The notes beneath the pieces are model-generated. The model saw only the letters and a list, made by a program, of their open reading frames with translations. It was not told the origin of the DNA and made no database searches. From positions 1 to 64,000 of the forward strand of contig CAJYLT010000005.1 of assembly GCA_913775795.1 (NCBI GenBank): 64,000 nucleotides of DNA, in the 5' to 3' direction. Position 1 is the first letter of the stretch; every line of letters starts with the position of its first letter. Below are positions 8,062 through 16,325 of the stretch, piece by piece. The translations under genes were made by a program, and so were the position numbers. The stretch comes from an uncultured Sphingomonas sp. (GTDB taxonomy: Bacteria; Pseudomonadota; Alphaproteobacteria; Sphingomonadales; Sphingomonadaceae).

Positions 8062-9045
8062 TCAGCCGTCGAGCTGGAACTTCAGCAGCAGCGTACGCTG
8101 AAGGAAGAACTGGTTGTCGTCGCTGATGAGCCACAGGATCGTGTGACCGCGATCCTGTGTCGCCGCGATCCCCTCAAAATTGTCGTGGATAGCCGGCGCC
8201 TCCAGCCGTGCGATCTCCCGCCCGCGGACCACGGCGCCGGGGCGGATCGCGCCGCGCTCGATCATGGTCAGGATATTGTAGAAACCGTGCGGCAGCGCGA
8301 CCCCGCGATTGAGGACGAGGATGCGCCCATCGGGCAATTCGGTCGCGTCCGAGGGATGCGTGCCCGCCGGCGGACGGTAGCTGAACGCGAACTGCCGCGT
8401 GCCGCGCGCCACGGGATCGCCCGAAAAGACGATCCCGTGCCGCAGTCCCGGCCCGGCGTCCGCCCGCGTCTCGGCGATCGTCAGGAAGCGGCCATCGGCC
8501 AGCCGCACCAGGCTTTCCGGGCCGCCATTTTCCTCCCATCGCGACATCGCCCGCGGCGCGACATGGCCGGTCGCGCGTGACAGATCGGGCGTGTAGCGCC
8601 AGATCGCGTTGGCACGTTCGTAGCCGACCCACATCGTCCCGGTAGCCGGATCGCGGGCCAGCGATTCGCTGTCGCGGTCGAGCTTCGACCAGCCCTGCCC
8701 CGGCCCTTCGACCAGCGAGGCGTAGCGTACGTTCGCCAACCGCTCGCCCCCCAGCCAGTCGAACGCCAGCACGGTGCCGCCGTCGCTGACCGTCGTGATG
8801 CGTGTGCCGGCGACCGCAAGCGCCGAATAGCCGCCGATGCCGCGCCCCGTCTCGTGCAGGACGATGCCGTCGAGAAAGGTGAGCGCCCCGATCCGACGGC
8901 GGGCGGGGTTGCCGGGATACAGGTCGACGCGTTCGGCGCGCACCGCATTGGCGAGCGGCGGCGCCAGCGGCAGCGGCAATCGCGCGTCACCCGAATAATC
9001 CTGAACGAAGATCAGGCAGAGAAGGACCGACAGCGGGATACGCAT
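8062..9045 (-). CDS. Esterase-like activity of phytase family protein
   Basis: A 327-residue probably secreted protein: an N-terminal hydrophobic segment (IPLSVLLCLIFV) is followed by a beta-propeller-like sequence. Markers include GGYSALAV, TTVSDGGTVLAFDW, GWSKLDRDSESLARD, NGGPESLVRLADGRFLTIAE and IHDNFEGIA, characteristic of the phytase-like esterase group common in alphaproteobacteria. Substrate unknown. ATG 9045. Isolated gene, convergent with rpmB and divergent from the glycine-zipper gene. Confidence 0.85.
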   Translation of the reverse strand: MRIPLSVLLCLIFVQDYSGDARLPLPLAPPLANAVRAERVDLYPGNPARRRIGALTFLDGIVLHETGRGIGGYSALAVAGTRITTVSDGGTVLAFDWLGGERLANVRYASLVEGPGQGWSKLDRDSESLARDPATGTMWVGYERANAIWRYTPDLSRATGHVAPRAMSRWEENGGPESLVRLADGRFLTIAETRADAGPGLRHGIVFSGDPVARGTRQFAFSYRPPAGTHPSDATELPDGRILVLNRGVALPHGFYNILTMIERGAIRPGAVVRGREIARLEAPAIHDNFEGIAATQDRGHTILWLISDDNQFFLQRTLLLKFQLDG

Positions 9046-9227
9046 CGTCCCCGGCCCTAGAGGGCGCGCTCACCCGGCTCAACCGCGCGATTAGCTGAAC
9101 GGCGGCTAACAGCGGCATTCAGCGTCGGCTCAATGCGAATCACCCATAAGCGGATCAACGGTGGCGGAAACTGATTCGTCCGTCATCGCTTCGGGTTTCG
9201 ATTGAATAGGGTACGAGGAGAAAGTTC

Positions 9228-9626
9228 ATGTTCAAGCAGATCACGCTTGCAGCCGCCGCGCTGACGATGGGCACCACCGCGCTCGTCGTCCCGACCGCCC
9301 CCGCCGCCGCGCAGGGCTATTACGGCCAGGACTATTACGGCCAGCGCTATCGCGACCGCGGCTATTACGGCGATCGCGGCTACGACCGGGGCTATCGCGA
9401 CCGCAGCTACTACGGCAACGACCGCCGCTATTACCGCAACCGGGCGCGGGAGCGCTGCAAGGATGGCGATGGCGGCACGATCGTCGGTGCGATCGCCGGT
9501 GGCCTGCTCGGTAACCAGATTGCGGGCCGCGGTGACCGGACGCTCGGCACGATCCTCGGCGGCGGCGTCGGTGCGCTCGCCGGCCGCGCGATCGACCGGT
9601 CGGATCGTCCGAACTACTGCCGCTGA
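9228..9626 (+). CDS. Glycine-zipper 2TM domain protein (17 kDa surface-antigen type)
   Basis: A 132-residue envelope protein: signal peptide (cleavage likely after PAAAQ), a Tyr/Arg/Gly/Asp-rich linker made of imperfect YYGxxY and RDRGYYGDR repeats (about 30-70), and a glycine-zipper hairpin (about 80-120; IVGAIAGGLLGNQIAG and LGGGVGALAGRAI). Glycine zippers of this type insert in the outer membrane. AGGAG lies 8 bases before ATG 9228. The 180-base region upstream of it is AT-richer than its surroundings and holds repeated TCAGC / CTGAAC elements, which may be regulatory. Confidence 0.85.
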   Translation: MFKQITLAAAALTMGTTALVVPTAPAAAQGYYGQDYYGQRYRDRGYYGDRGYDRGYRDRSYYGNDRRYYRNRARERCKDGDGGTIVGAIAGGLLGNQIAGRGDRTLGTILGGGVGALAGRAIDRSDRPNYCR

Positions 9627-9635
9627 CGCTCTACG

Positions 9636-9686
9636 CTCTCTCCAGTAGCGTAGCTGAGAGAGTCCCTCGCGTAGCGTATCGAGGGA
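9636..9686. repeat. Two tandem hairpins with a shared GTAGCGTA loop
   Basis: Hairpin A (9636-9662) pairs CTCTCTCCAG with CTGAGAGAG (one bulge). Hairpin B (9663-9686) pairs TCCCTCG with CGAGGGA. The arms differ but both loops contain GTAGCGTA. They sit between convergent genes, just before a terminator, and look like a REP-type element. Confidence 0.6.
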
Positions 9687-9690
9687 GGGA

Positions 9691-9718
9691 GGCCGGTTCC
9701 TTCGGGAGCCGGCCTTCT
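9691..9718 (+). terminator. UUCG-loop terminator
   Basis: Ten-base stem GGCCGGTTCC / GGAGCCGGCC (one G-U pair) closed by the very stable TTCG tetraloop and followed by TTCTG. Serves the glycine-zipper gene. The stretch from 9719 to 9859 holds further GC-rich palindromes (for example GGGCCTGCAAGGCCC) and no gene. Confidence 0.75.
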
Positions 9719-9859
9719 GCTGTTTGAAGGGTTTGACGGCAATCGGCGACGGCGAAGCCGCCGCCGTCGGTCGGGCCTGCAAGGCCCGCCGGCCGTTCCG
9801 GGCGATGTGGCCGGGCCTTGCCGGCCGCATCGGCGCGGGCGTGGCCGCGCCTTCGCCCG

Positions 9860-10582
9860 TCAGTACATATGCTGCCCGCCGTTGATGCTCAGCGTCGAGC
9901 CGGTGACGAACCCGGCATCCTCGGCGCACAGGAACGCCACGCCGCGCGCGATCTCTTCCGCCTGGCCGAGGCGGCCGACCGGCACCTTGGCGACGATCTT
10001 CTCCAGCACGTCGGCGGGGACCGCGGCGACCATGTCGGTGTCGATATAGCCCGGCGCGATCGCGTTGACCGTTACGCCGAAGCGCGCGCCCTCCTGCGCC
10101 AGCGCCTTGGTAAAGCCGTGGATGCCCGACTTGGCGGCGGCATAGTTCACCTGGCCATACTGGCCCGCCTGGCCGTTGATCGAGCCGATGTTGACGATGC
10201 GGCCCCATCTGCGGTCGCGCATGCCCGGAAACGCCGCCTTGGCCATGTTGAAGCAACCGCCGAGATTGGTGTCCATGACCTCCTTCCACATCTGGTATGT
10301 CATCTTGAGGAGCGTGCCGTCGCGGGTGATGCCGGCGTTGTTGACGACGATGTCGACCGGGCCGAGCTCGGCCGCGACCTTCGCCACGCCTTCCTGGCAG
10401 GCGTCGTAGTCGGCGACGTCCCACTTGTAGGCGGCGATGCCGGTGCGGTCGCTGAACGCCTTGGCGCGTTCGTCATTGCCGGCATAGTTGGCGGCGACGG
10501 TGACGCCCGCTTCCTTGAGCGCAAGGCTGATCGCCTCGCCGATCCCGCGCGTACCCCCGGTGACGATCGCGACACGTGCCAT
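9860..10582 (-). CDS. phbB: Acetoacetyl-CoA reductase (NADPH)
   Basis: A 240-residue short-chain dehydrogenase that reduces acetoacetyl-CoA to (R)-3-hydroxybutyryl-CoA for polyhydroxybutyrate synthesis. TGGTRGIG nucleotide-binding motif at 8-15, NNAG at 81-84, catalytic Ser134, Tyr147 and Lys151 (VNYAAAKSG). The PhbB-specific segment GYIDTDMVAAVP separates it from FabG. ATG 10582. It follows hemH on the same strand after a 61-base gap; no PHB synthase or thiolase gene lies nearby. Confidence 0.9.
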   Translation of the reverse strand: MARVAIVTGGTRGIGEAISLALKEAGVTVAANYAGNDERAKAFSDRTGIAAYKWDVADYDACQEGVAKVAAELGPVDIVVNNAGITRDGTLLKMTYQMWKEVMDTNLGGCFNMAKAAFPGMRDRRWGRIVNIGSINGQAGQYGQVNYAAAKSGIHGFTKALAQEGARFGVTVNAIAPGYIDTDMVAAVPADVLEKIVAKVPVGRLGQAEEIARGVAFLCAEDAGFVTGSTLSINGGQHMY

Positions 10583-10643
10583 GGCTCTCTCTCCTTACGC
10601 TCCGCTTGGCCGACCATCGGCCGCTACGGATTTGGAAAGAGGC

Positions 10644-11651
10644 CTAGCCTTGGTCGATCCACCCGGCAAGTTCGCGCGCGACAAGGCCGCGAAGCATTCG
10701 TATGCCGGTCTCGGACGCATTGAGGCATGGGAGATAGGCAAAGTGCGTGCCCCCTGCCCCCTCGAACTCCTCCTTGCCGCGGATCGCCAGTTCCTCAAGC
10801 GTCTCCAGACAGTCGGCGGAGAAGCCAGGCGCGAAGATCGCCAACCGGCGCGTGCCGTTCTTGCCCAGCTCCATCAGCACTTCGTCGGTCGCCGGCCCCA
10901 GCCACTTGGCCGGACCGAAGCGTGACTGGAACGTGACGACCAGTTCGCGCCCCATTGCTTCGCCCAGCAACCGCGCGGTCTTGCGGCACTGGCAATGATA
11001 GGGGTCGCCCAGCATCAGTGTCCGCTGCGGCATCCCGTGGAAGCTGGCGACCAGCACCTCGGGCTCGAAATCGAGCGCAGCGATCCCCGCCTCGACGCTT
11101 TCCTTGAGCGCGCCGATATAATGCGCGTCGTCGTGATAGGGCGGCAGCGTGCGGATTGCCGGCTGCCAGCGCATCTTCGCCAGATGCGCGAACGCCTTGT
11201 CGTTGGCGGTCGCGGTCGTGGCGGCGCAGTACTGCGGATAGAGCGGCGCGATCAGGATGCGATTGCATCCGGCGTCCTTCATCGCCTGAAGCCGGTCGGC
11301 GATCGCCGGCTGGCCGTAGCGCATCGCATAATCGACCAGCACGCCCGGCCCGAACGCGCCCTTCAACGCCTCGGTCTGCGCCCGCGTGATCGCGGCGAGC
11401 GGCGAGCCGTCCTTCGTCCACACCTGCTTATAAGCGTGCGCCGACTTCTTCGGCCGCGTCGTCAGCACGACGCCGCGCAGGATCGGCTGCCACAGGAGCG
11501 GCGGGATCTCGACCACGCGGCGATCCGACAGGAACTCGGCCAGATAGCGGCGGACCGATCCGACGTCCGACCCGTCGGGTGTGCCGAGGTTGGTCAGCAA
11601 CACGCCCACCTTCGGCGGCACGATCGGCGGATGGTCAGGGGGAAGCTGCAT
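10644..11651 (-). CDS. hemH: Ferrochelatase
   Basis: A 335-residue enzyme inserting Fe2+ into protoporphyrin IX, the last step of haem synthesis. Motifs: GVLLTNLGTPD near the start, LIAPLYPQYCAATT, metal-site His205 in FHGMPQRT, DPYHCQCRKTA, and FAPGFSADCLETLEE with the conserved glutamates. ATG 11651 shares its A with the TGA of the upstream molybdopterin hydroxylase (TGATG), so translation is probably coupled. Confidence 0.95.
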   Translation of the reverse strand: MQLPPDHPPIVPPKVGVLLTNLGTPDGSDVGSVRRYLAEFLSDRRVVEIPPLLWQPILRGVVLTTRPKKSAHAYKQVWTKDGSPLAAITRAQTEALKGAFGPGVLVDYAMRYGQPAIADRLQAMKDAGCNRILIAPLYPQYCAATTATANDKAFAHLAKMRWQPAIRTLPPYHDDAHYIGALKESVEAGIAALDFEPEVLVASFHGMPQRTLMLGDPYHCQCRKTARLLGEAMGRELVVTFQSRFGPAKWLGPATDEVLMELGKNGTRRLAIFAPGFSADCLETLEELAIRGKEEFEGAGGTHFAYLPCLNASETGIRMLRGLVARELAGWIDQG

Positions 11652-13870
11652 CAGGGGTTCGCCGGATCGAGAGGAAGCCGGCGCAGCCGCTGCCCCGTCG
11701 CCGCCGCAACGGCATTGGCGATGGCGGGCGCGACGGGCGGCACGGACAGGTCGGACACGCCGCCGGGTTCGGCTTCGCTGCGGATCAGCTCCACGGTAAT
11801 ATCGGGCAGGTCGTCGATCATCGGCAAGCGCAAATCGGTAAGCGTCCGCGCCGCCGCAACCCCTGCCTTGTACCGCGTCGCGCACCCCAGCGCCTGGGCG
11901 AGCCCGAAGACCAGCCCACCTTCAAGCCGCTGGAGGACGATGTCGGGATGGACGACGCGCCCGCAATCGACCGCGGCGACGAGGCGCGAGCAGCGCACGC
12001 GCCCGCCCTCGACGCTCGCCTCCGCCAGCACGGCGATGAACGACCCGCGAAATGCGTGCGCGGCGATCCCCTGCCCGCTGCCCAGCATCCCGCCCTGCCA
12101 CCCGCCGATCGAGGCGACCGTGTTGAGGCAGTTGGCAAGCCGCGGCTGCTGCCCCAGCATGCGGATACGGAAATAGCTGGCGTCGAACTCGGCCCGGCGG
12201 GCGAGTTCGTCGATGAAACTTTCGGCGAAGAACGTCGTGTAGCCGTGGGCGCCACCGTGCAGATAGCCGGTCGGCGTGCCGATGTCGGCCATGTGGTGAT
12301 CGACAGCCCAGTTGGGGATGGCATAGGGCGGCTCGGCTCCCGCCACCGCCGCCGCATCGCCGCCGCGCCCCGGCAGCGCCAGCGACAGGTCGGCGACGCC
12401 GTCCCCCGCCATCAGCCGGCTCGCCAGCTCGCGGCCCGACGCGGGGGCGGCGATGCGTGCGTGCCAGGCCATGACCCGACCGTCGCGCTCCATCCGCGCG
12501 GTCATCGTCGCCCGGGCGGGCGCGCGAAAGCGGTCGCGGGCGATATCCTCTGCCCGGCTATACGATAGTTGTACCGGCCTGCCCGCCTGCGCGGCGAGCC
12601 ACGCCGCCTGCTCGGCGACGAGCGTATCAAGCCCCGCCCCGAACGAGCCGCCGAGCTGCATCGGAATAACGCTCACCGCATCCTCGCCGATCCCGAGCGT
12701 CCGCGCCGCCGCCGCGCGGACCGCCGCGGGCGCGAGCGTACCGATCCACAGGCGCAGCCGCCCGTCCTCGAACTGCGCCGTCGCCGCCGGCAATTCGAGC
12801 GAAGCATGGATGCCCGGCGCGACCGCATAATTCGATCGGAACAGCCGCCGCCCGGTGAGCGTCGCATCGGGATCGCCGGCCGCGGCCACCCGCGTGCCCT
12901 CACCCGCCAGCGCGGTCTCGAGCGCGGCGGCGATGCTCTCGTCGCTCGCCGGCGCGCGCGTCTCGAACCGGGGTCGCGCCGCGTCGAGCGCGCGGCGCGC
13001 GGCAAAGCTGTCGGTGGCGAGCGCGGCGATCCAGCGCTCGGTGGTGACGATCTTCACCGCGCCCGGCACCGCATCGGCGGCGGCACGACCGGCGGCGACC
13101 AACCGCGTGTCGCCCAGCGGTCCCTGTCGGATCGCCGCGTAAAGCATCCCCGGCAACCGCACGTCGCCCGCGAAATTGGCGCTGCCGTCTAGCTTGGCGG
13201 GGGTGTCGAGCCGCGTGACGCTGGTGCCCGACAGTCGGTTGTCCTCGTCGCTGCGCAGGACCGGCCGCTTGGGCGGCGTCCGCCCTGCTGCGTCCGCGGC
13301 CAGCTCACCGAAGCGCAGCTTGCGATCGCCCGACACGACGAAGCCGTCGCGCGTCTCGCACTGGGCGGCGTCGATGCCCCAGCGGTTCGCCGCCACCTCG
13401 ACCAGCATCGTGCGCGCGGCCGCCGCCGCCTCGCGCAGCGGCACCTCGAACTGGCGCAGCGACGTGGCGCCGCCCGTCAGCATCTGCCGCGCGCCGTGCG
13501 CGGCGGCGGCAGCGGCGACGACCGGCAAGCGCGCGTCCACCCCGCCGAACAATTCGGCAGCAGCCAACGGATTGGCGTTGGCGACACCGATCCCCGCCGG
13601 CTCGACCCCGACGGTGCGCCAGTCGGCGCCAAATTCGTCGGCGACGACCTGCGCCAGCACGGTTAAGACGCCCTGCCCATGCTCGGCGACAGGCACCGCG
13701 ACGATCAGGCGGCCGTCCTCGGCAATGCGGATCCACGCGCCGAAGCCATGCTCGTCGTCGCGCACCGGCTGAGGGGTCGGAAACTGGCGCGGCCACAGGC
13801 CCCAGGCGAGGATCAGGCCAAGGCCCACGCCGCCGCCAGCCAGCAGCCGCCGCCGTGTCACGCCGCTCAT
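11651..13870 (-). CDS. Orphan molybdopterin-binding subunit, xanthine dehydrogenase / IorB family
   Basis: A 739-residue protein like the large (beta) subunit of isoquinoline 1-oxidoreductase-type hydroxylases. It opens with a twin-arginine signal (VTRRRLLAGG plus hydrophobic core), implying export in folded form. Recognisable segments are EHGQGVLTVLAQVVADE, MQLGGSFGAG, FFAESFIDELAR, VDCGRVVHPDIVLQRLEGGL and VPPVAPAIANAVAAATG. Two oddities: no [2Fe-2S] partner subunit (IorA type) is encoded beside it, and the usual catalytic GVGE before the VPPVAPA segment reads GVSD, replacing Glu by Asp. It may be inactive or have altered chemistry. TGATG overlap with hemH downstream. Confidence 0.8.
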   Translation of the reverse strand: MSGVTRRRLLAGGGVGLGLILAWGLWPRQFPTPQPVRDDEHGFGAWIRIAEDGRLIVAVPVAEHGQGVLTVLAQVVADEFGADWRTVGVEPAGIGVANANPLAAAELFGGVDARLPVVAAAAAAHGARQMLTGGATSLRQFEVPLREAAAAARTMLVEVAANRWGIDAAQCETRDGFVVSGDRKLRFGELAADAAGRTPPKRPVLRSDEDNRLSGTSVTRLDTPAKLDGSANFAGDVRLPGMLYAAIRQGPLGDTRLVAAGRAAADAVPGAVKIVTTERWIAALATDSFAARRALDAARPRFETRAPASDESIAAALETALAGEGTRVAAAGDPDATLTGRRLFRSNYAVAPGIHASLELPAATAQFEDGRLRLWIGTLAPAAVRAAAARTLGIGEDAVSVIPMQLGGSFGAGLDTLVAEQAAWLAAQAGRPVQLSYSRAEDIARDRFRAPARATMTARMERDGRVMAWHARIAAPASGRELASRLMAGDGVADLSLALPGRGGDAAAVAGAEPPYAIPNWAVDHHMADIGTPTGYLHGGAHGYTTFFAESFIDELARRAEFDASYFRIRMLGQQPRLANCLNTVASIGGWQGGMLGSGQGIAAHAFRGSFIAVLAEASVEGGRVRCSRLVAAVDCGRVVHPDIVLQRLEGGLVFGLAQALGCATRYKAGVAAARTLTDLRLPMIDDLPDITVELIRSEAEPGGVSDLSVPPVAPAIANAVAAATGQRLRRLPLDPANP

Positions 13871-13928
13871 GTCGAAGCCCCCGCCATGACAGCGCCCTAA
13901 CGGGTTGGGCGCGCGGGCGCCAGCGACG

Positions 13929-14456
13929 TTACCGAAGCGGCTTTTCGAGCACCACGAACTCGAGCGCGGGGTCGGTCGGCACCCCGAACCGCGCGTCGCC
14001 ATGCGGGAAGGGCCGCCGCTCGCCGGTCTGCGCATAGCCGCATCGCTCGTACCAGGCGATCAGCTCCGGCCGCTGGCGGATGACGGTCATTTCCATGACG
14101 TCAGCGGCAAAGATCGCGCGCGCCGCCTCCTCCGCCGCCGCGATCAGCTTTCGGCCGAGGCCCGCACCCTGAAGGTCGGGCTTCACGGTCAGCATGCCGA
14201 GATAGGCGGTGGCCGGCGGCCTGGCCGTGACCGCGACGCAGCCGGTGGGCGCATCGTCACCGGCGATCAGAATGCGCTGCTTCGGGTCGGCGATCACCTC
14301 GGCGAGCGCGTCGGCGTCGGTGCGCTGCCCTCCGAGCAGATCGGCCTCGTGCGTCCAGCCCGCGCGTGCCGACTCGCCGCGATAGGCGCTTTCGATCAGG
14401 GCATGGAGGGCCGGAATGTCGCTTGGGGTCGCGGTTCGAAATCGGTCTGCCGTCAT
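13929..14456 (-). CDS. GNAT family N-acetyltransferase
   Basis: A 175-residue acetyltransferase with a full GNAT core: FRTATPSDIPALHALIESAY at the start, then AYLGMLTVKPDLQGAGLGRK (about 85-104) carrying the acetyl-CoA pyrophosphate-binding Q/RxxGxG/A loop, and MTVIRQRPELIAWYERCGY. Substrate unknown. ATG 14456; the longer frame upstream reads through the tRNA gene and is not real. It lies 25 bases downstream of tRNA-Tyr on the same strand and may be read from that promoter. Confidence 0.85.
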   Translation of the reverse strand: MTADRFRTATPSDIPALHALIESAYRGESARAGWTHEADLLGGQRTDADALAEVIADPKQRILIAGDDAPTGCVAVTARPPATAYLGMLTVKPDLQGAGLGRKLIAAAEEAARAIFAADVMEMTVIRQRPELIAWYERCGYAQTGERRPFPHGDARFGVPTDPALEFVVLEKPLR

Positions 14457-14481
14457 GTCGATTTCCCGCGCCGCAGGCGGA

Positions 14482-14567
14482 TGGTGGAAGGGGCTGGATT
14501 CGAACCAGCGTACGCTTGCACGGGCAGATTTACAGTCTGCTGCCTTTAACCACTCGGCCACCCTTCC
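14482..14567 (-). tRNA. tRNA-Tyr (GTA)
   Basis: Cloverleaf on the minus strand: GGAAGGG acceptor pairs with CCCTTCC, anticodon stem GCAGA/TCTGC with loop CTGTAAA (anticodon GTA, plus-strand bases 14531-14533), T-loop GGTTCGAATCC, long class II variable arm, and an encoded 3' CCA (14482-14484). 86 bases. Confidence 0.97.
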
Positions 14568-14596
14568 GGGGTGTCACTTCGTAAAGTGAGGGCGCC

Positions 14597-14625
14597 CCCT
14601 AGCCGCGCTGCGAGCGGCTTGTCAA
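14597..14625 (-). promoter_or_regulatory. Promoter of tRNA-Tyr
   Basis: On the minus strand, a perfect TTGACA (-35, 14620-14625), exactly 17 bases, then CTAGGG (-10, 14597-14602), 30 bases ahead of the mature tRNA 5' end. Confidence 0.65.
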
Positions 14626-14626
14626 C

Positions 14627-14670
14627 GCCGTTGCGCGAATGACCGCGGGCCGTTGCGCGAATGACGCGGG
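14627..14670. repeat. Tandem duplication, 22-base period
   Basis: The 17-base sequence GCCGTTGCGCGAATGAC occurs at 14627-14643 and again at 14649-14665, each followed by (C)GCGGG. It lies directly upstream of the tRNA-Tyr -35 box and about 50 bases before the M28 peptidase start. Confidence 0.8.
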
Positions 14671-14716
14671 CGCAATAGCAACGCGCGAAACCAAACCGAT
14701 CCTCGGGGGGAAACCA

Positions 14717-16318
14717 ATGCGCCTGATTCACCTGCTCGCCGCGACCGCCCTCGCCTCCGCGCCGCTCGCCGCGCAGACGACGCCCCCGCCCGCGCCCGAG
14801 TTTGCGCGGATCGTCGACGAGGGGACGAATCGCAGCCAGGTGATGACGCTGGCGCAGCAGATGACCGACGTGCTCGGCCCGCGCCTCACCAACTCGCCCG
14901 CGATGCGCAAGGCGGAGGACTGGGCGGTGGCCGAGTTCCGCCGCATGGGCCTCACCAACGTCCGCAAGGACGGGTTCGATTTCGGCCGCGGCTGGTCGAT
15001 CGAGCGATCGAGCGTGCGGATGGTAACCCCGCGCGTGGTACAGCTGACCGCGATCCCGATCGCCTGGACCCCGCCGGTCAATGCGACCGCCGCGATCGTC
15101 GTCGCGCCGATGACGAAGAAGGAGCATTTCGCCGCGTGGCGCGGCAAGCTTTCCGGCAAGATCGTCCTCGTCTCCGCCCCCGGCAAGGTCGACGACGTGA
15201 CCGAAGCACCGTTCAAGCGCCTGTCGGGCGAGGACATCGCCAAGCTCGACACGTTCAAGGAACCCACCTGGGACCCGGCGAAGAACGCGCGCAACATGGC
15301 CCGGATGACGTTCGAGGAGGACCTCGACGCGTTCCTGAAGGCGGAGGGCGCGGTCGCGCTCGCGCGGATCAGCTATCGCGACGACAAGCTGCTGCATGGC
15401 GAGGGGTATCAGCACCGCACCGGCGCGCAGACGCCCGGCGTCGAGATCGCGGCGGAGGATTATCGCCGCCTCACTCGCCTCGCCGCGATGGGTCAGGCGC
15501 CGACGCTCGAGATCGTCAGCGACGTGAAGTTCGACGACAGCGATCGACAGGCCTACAACATCCTCGCCGACATCCCCGGCACCGACAAGTCGGGCAGCTA
15601 CGTCATGGCCGGCGCGCATTTCGACAGCTGGGTCGCGGGTGACGGCGCGACCGACAATGCCGCGGGATCGGCGATGGTGATGGAGGCCGCGCGGATCATC
15701 CGCGCCTCCGGCATTCGCACCAAGCGGACGATCCGCTTCGCGCTCTGGACCGGCGAGGAGCAGTCGCTCTACGGCAGCATCTCGTACATCGAGAAATATC
15801 TGGCGCGCCGCCCCGCGCCCGCCACCCCGCAGAACAGCGACCAGAACTACTACGGCCAGACGCAGCGTTTCCCGGTGACGCCGCTGCCCGGCTATCGGGA
15901 CCTTGCCGCCTATTTCAACATCGACAACGGCTCGGGCAAGCTGCGCGGCATCTATGCCGAGAACAACGCCGCGGCCATGCCGATCCTTCGCGAGTGGCTG
16001 TCGCCGTTCGGGCCGATGGGCGCCGACAGCGTCGTGTTCGGCCGGACCGGCGGCACCGATCATCAGTTCATGGCGGCGGTCGGCCTGCCCGCCTTCCAGT
16101 TCATCCAGGATCCGCTGGACTATGAGAGCGTCACGCACCATTCGGGCGCCGACACCTTCGACCATCTGAAGGCGAGCGACATGCGCCAGGGTGCGATGGT
16201 GCTTGCCTGGATGCTGGTGAAGGCGGCGAATGCGGACGCGCCCCTGCCGCGCAACCCGATCCCGCAGGCGCCGCTGCCGACCGATCCGTTCCAGACCCCC
16301 GACCCCAACGCCGAGTAA
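14717..16318 (+). CDS. Secreted M28 family zinc metallopeptidase
   Basis: A 533-residue exported peptidase of the aminopeptidase/carboxypeptidase M28 type. Signal peptide with cleavage likely after PLAAQ (residue 20). A PA-type insert occupies about 100-270. The two-zinc site is complete: His301, Asp313, Glu347/Glu348 (WTGEEQS), Asp403 (YFNIDNGSG) and His474/475 (THHSGADTFD). It probably degrades peptides in the periplasm. ATG 14717 is preceded by GGGGGGAAA. Followed 7 bases later by rlmB, so possibly co-transcribed. Confidence 0.92.
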   Translation: MRLIHLLAATALASAPLAAQTTPPPAPEFARIVDEGTNRSQVMTLAQQMTDVLGPRLTNSPAMRKAEDWAVAEFRRMGLTNVRKDGFDFGRGWSIERSSVRMVTPRVVQLTAIPIAWTPPVNATAAIVVAPMTKKEHFAAWRGKLSGKIVLVSAPGKVDDVTEAPFKRLSGEDIAKLDTFKEPTWDPAKNARNMARMTFEEDLDAFLKAEGAVALARISYRDDKLLHGEGYQHRTGAQTPGVEIAAEDYRRLTRLAAMGQAPTLEIVSDVKFDDSDRQAYNILADIPGTDKSGSYVMAGAHFDSWVAGDGATDNAAGSAMVMEAARIIRASGIRTKRTIRFALWTGEEQSLYGSISYIEKYLARRPAPATPQNSDQNYYGQTQRFPVTPLPGYRDLAAYFNIDNGSGKLRGIYAENNAAAMPILREWLSPFGPMGADSVVFGRTGGTDHQFMAAVGLPAFQFIQDPLDYESVTHHSGADTFDHLKASDMRQGAMVLAWMLVKAANADAPLPRNPIPQAPLPTDPFQTPDPNAE

Positions 16319-16325
16319 GTTCATC

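Noticed and set aside
14457-14561. N-terminal extension of the GNAT protein
   Set aside because: The extension is a translation of the tRNA-Tyr gene; ATG 14456 gives the proper GNAT start.
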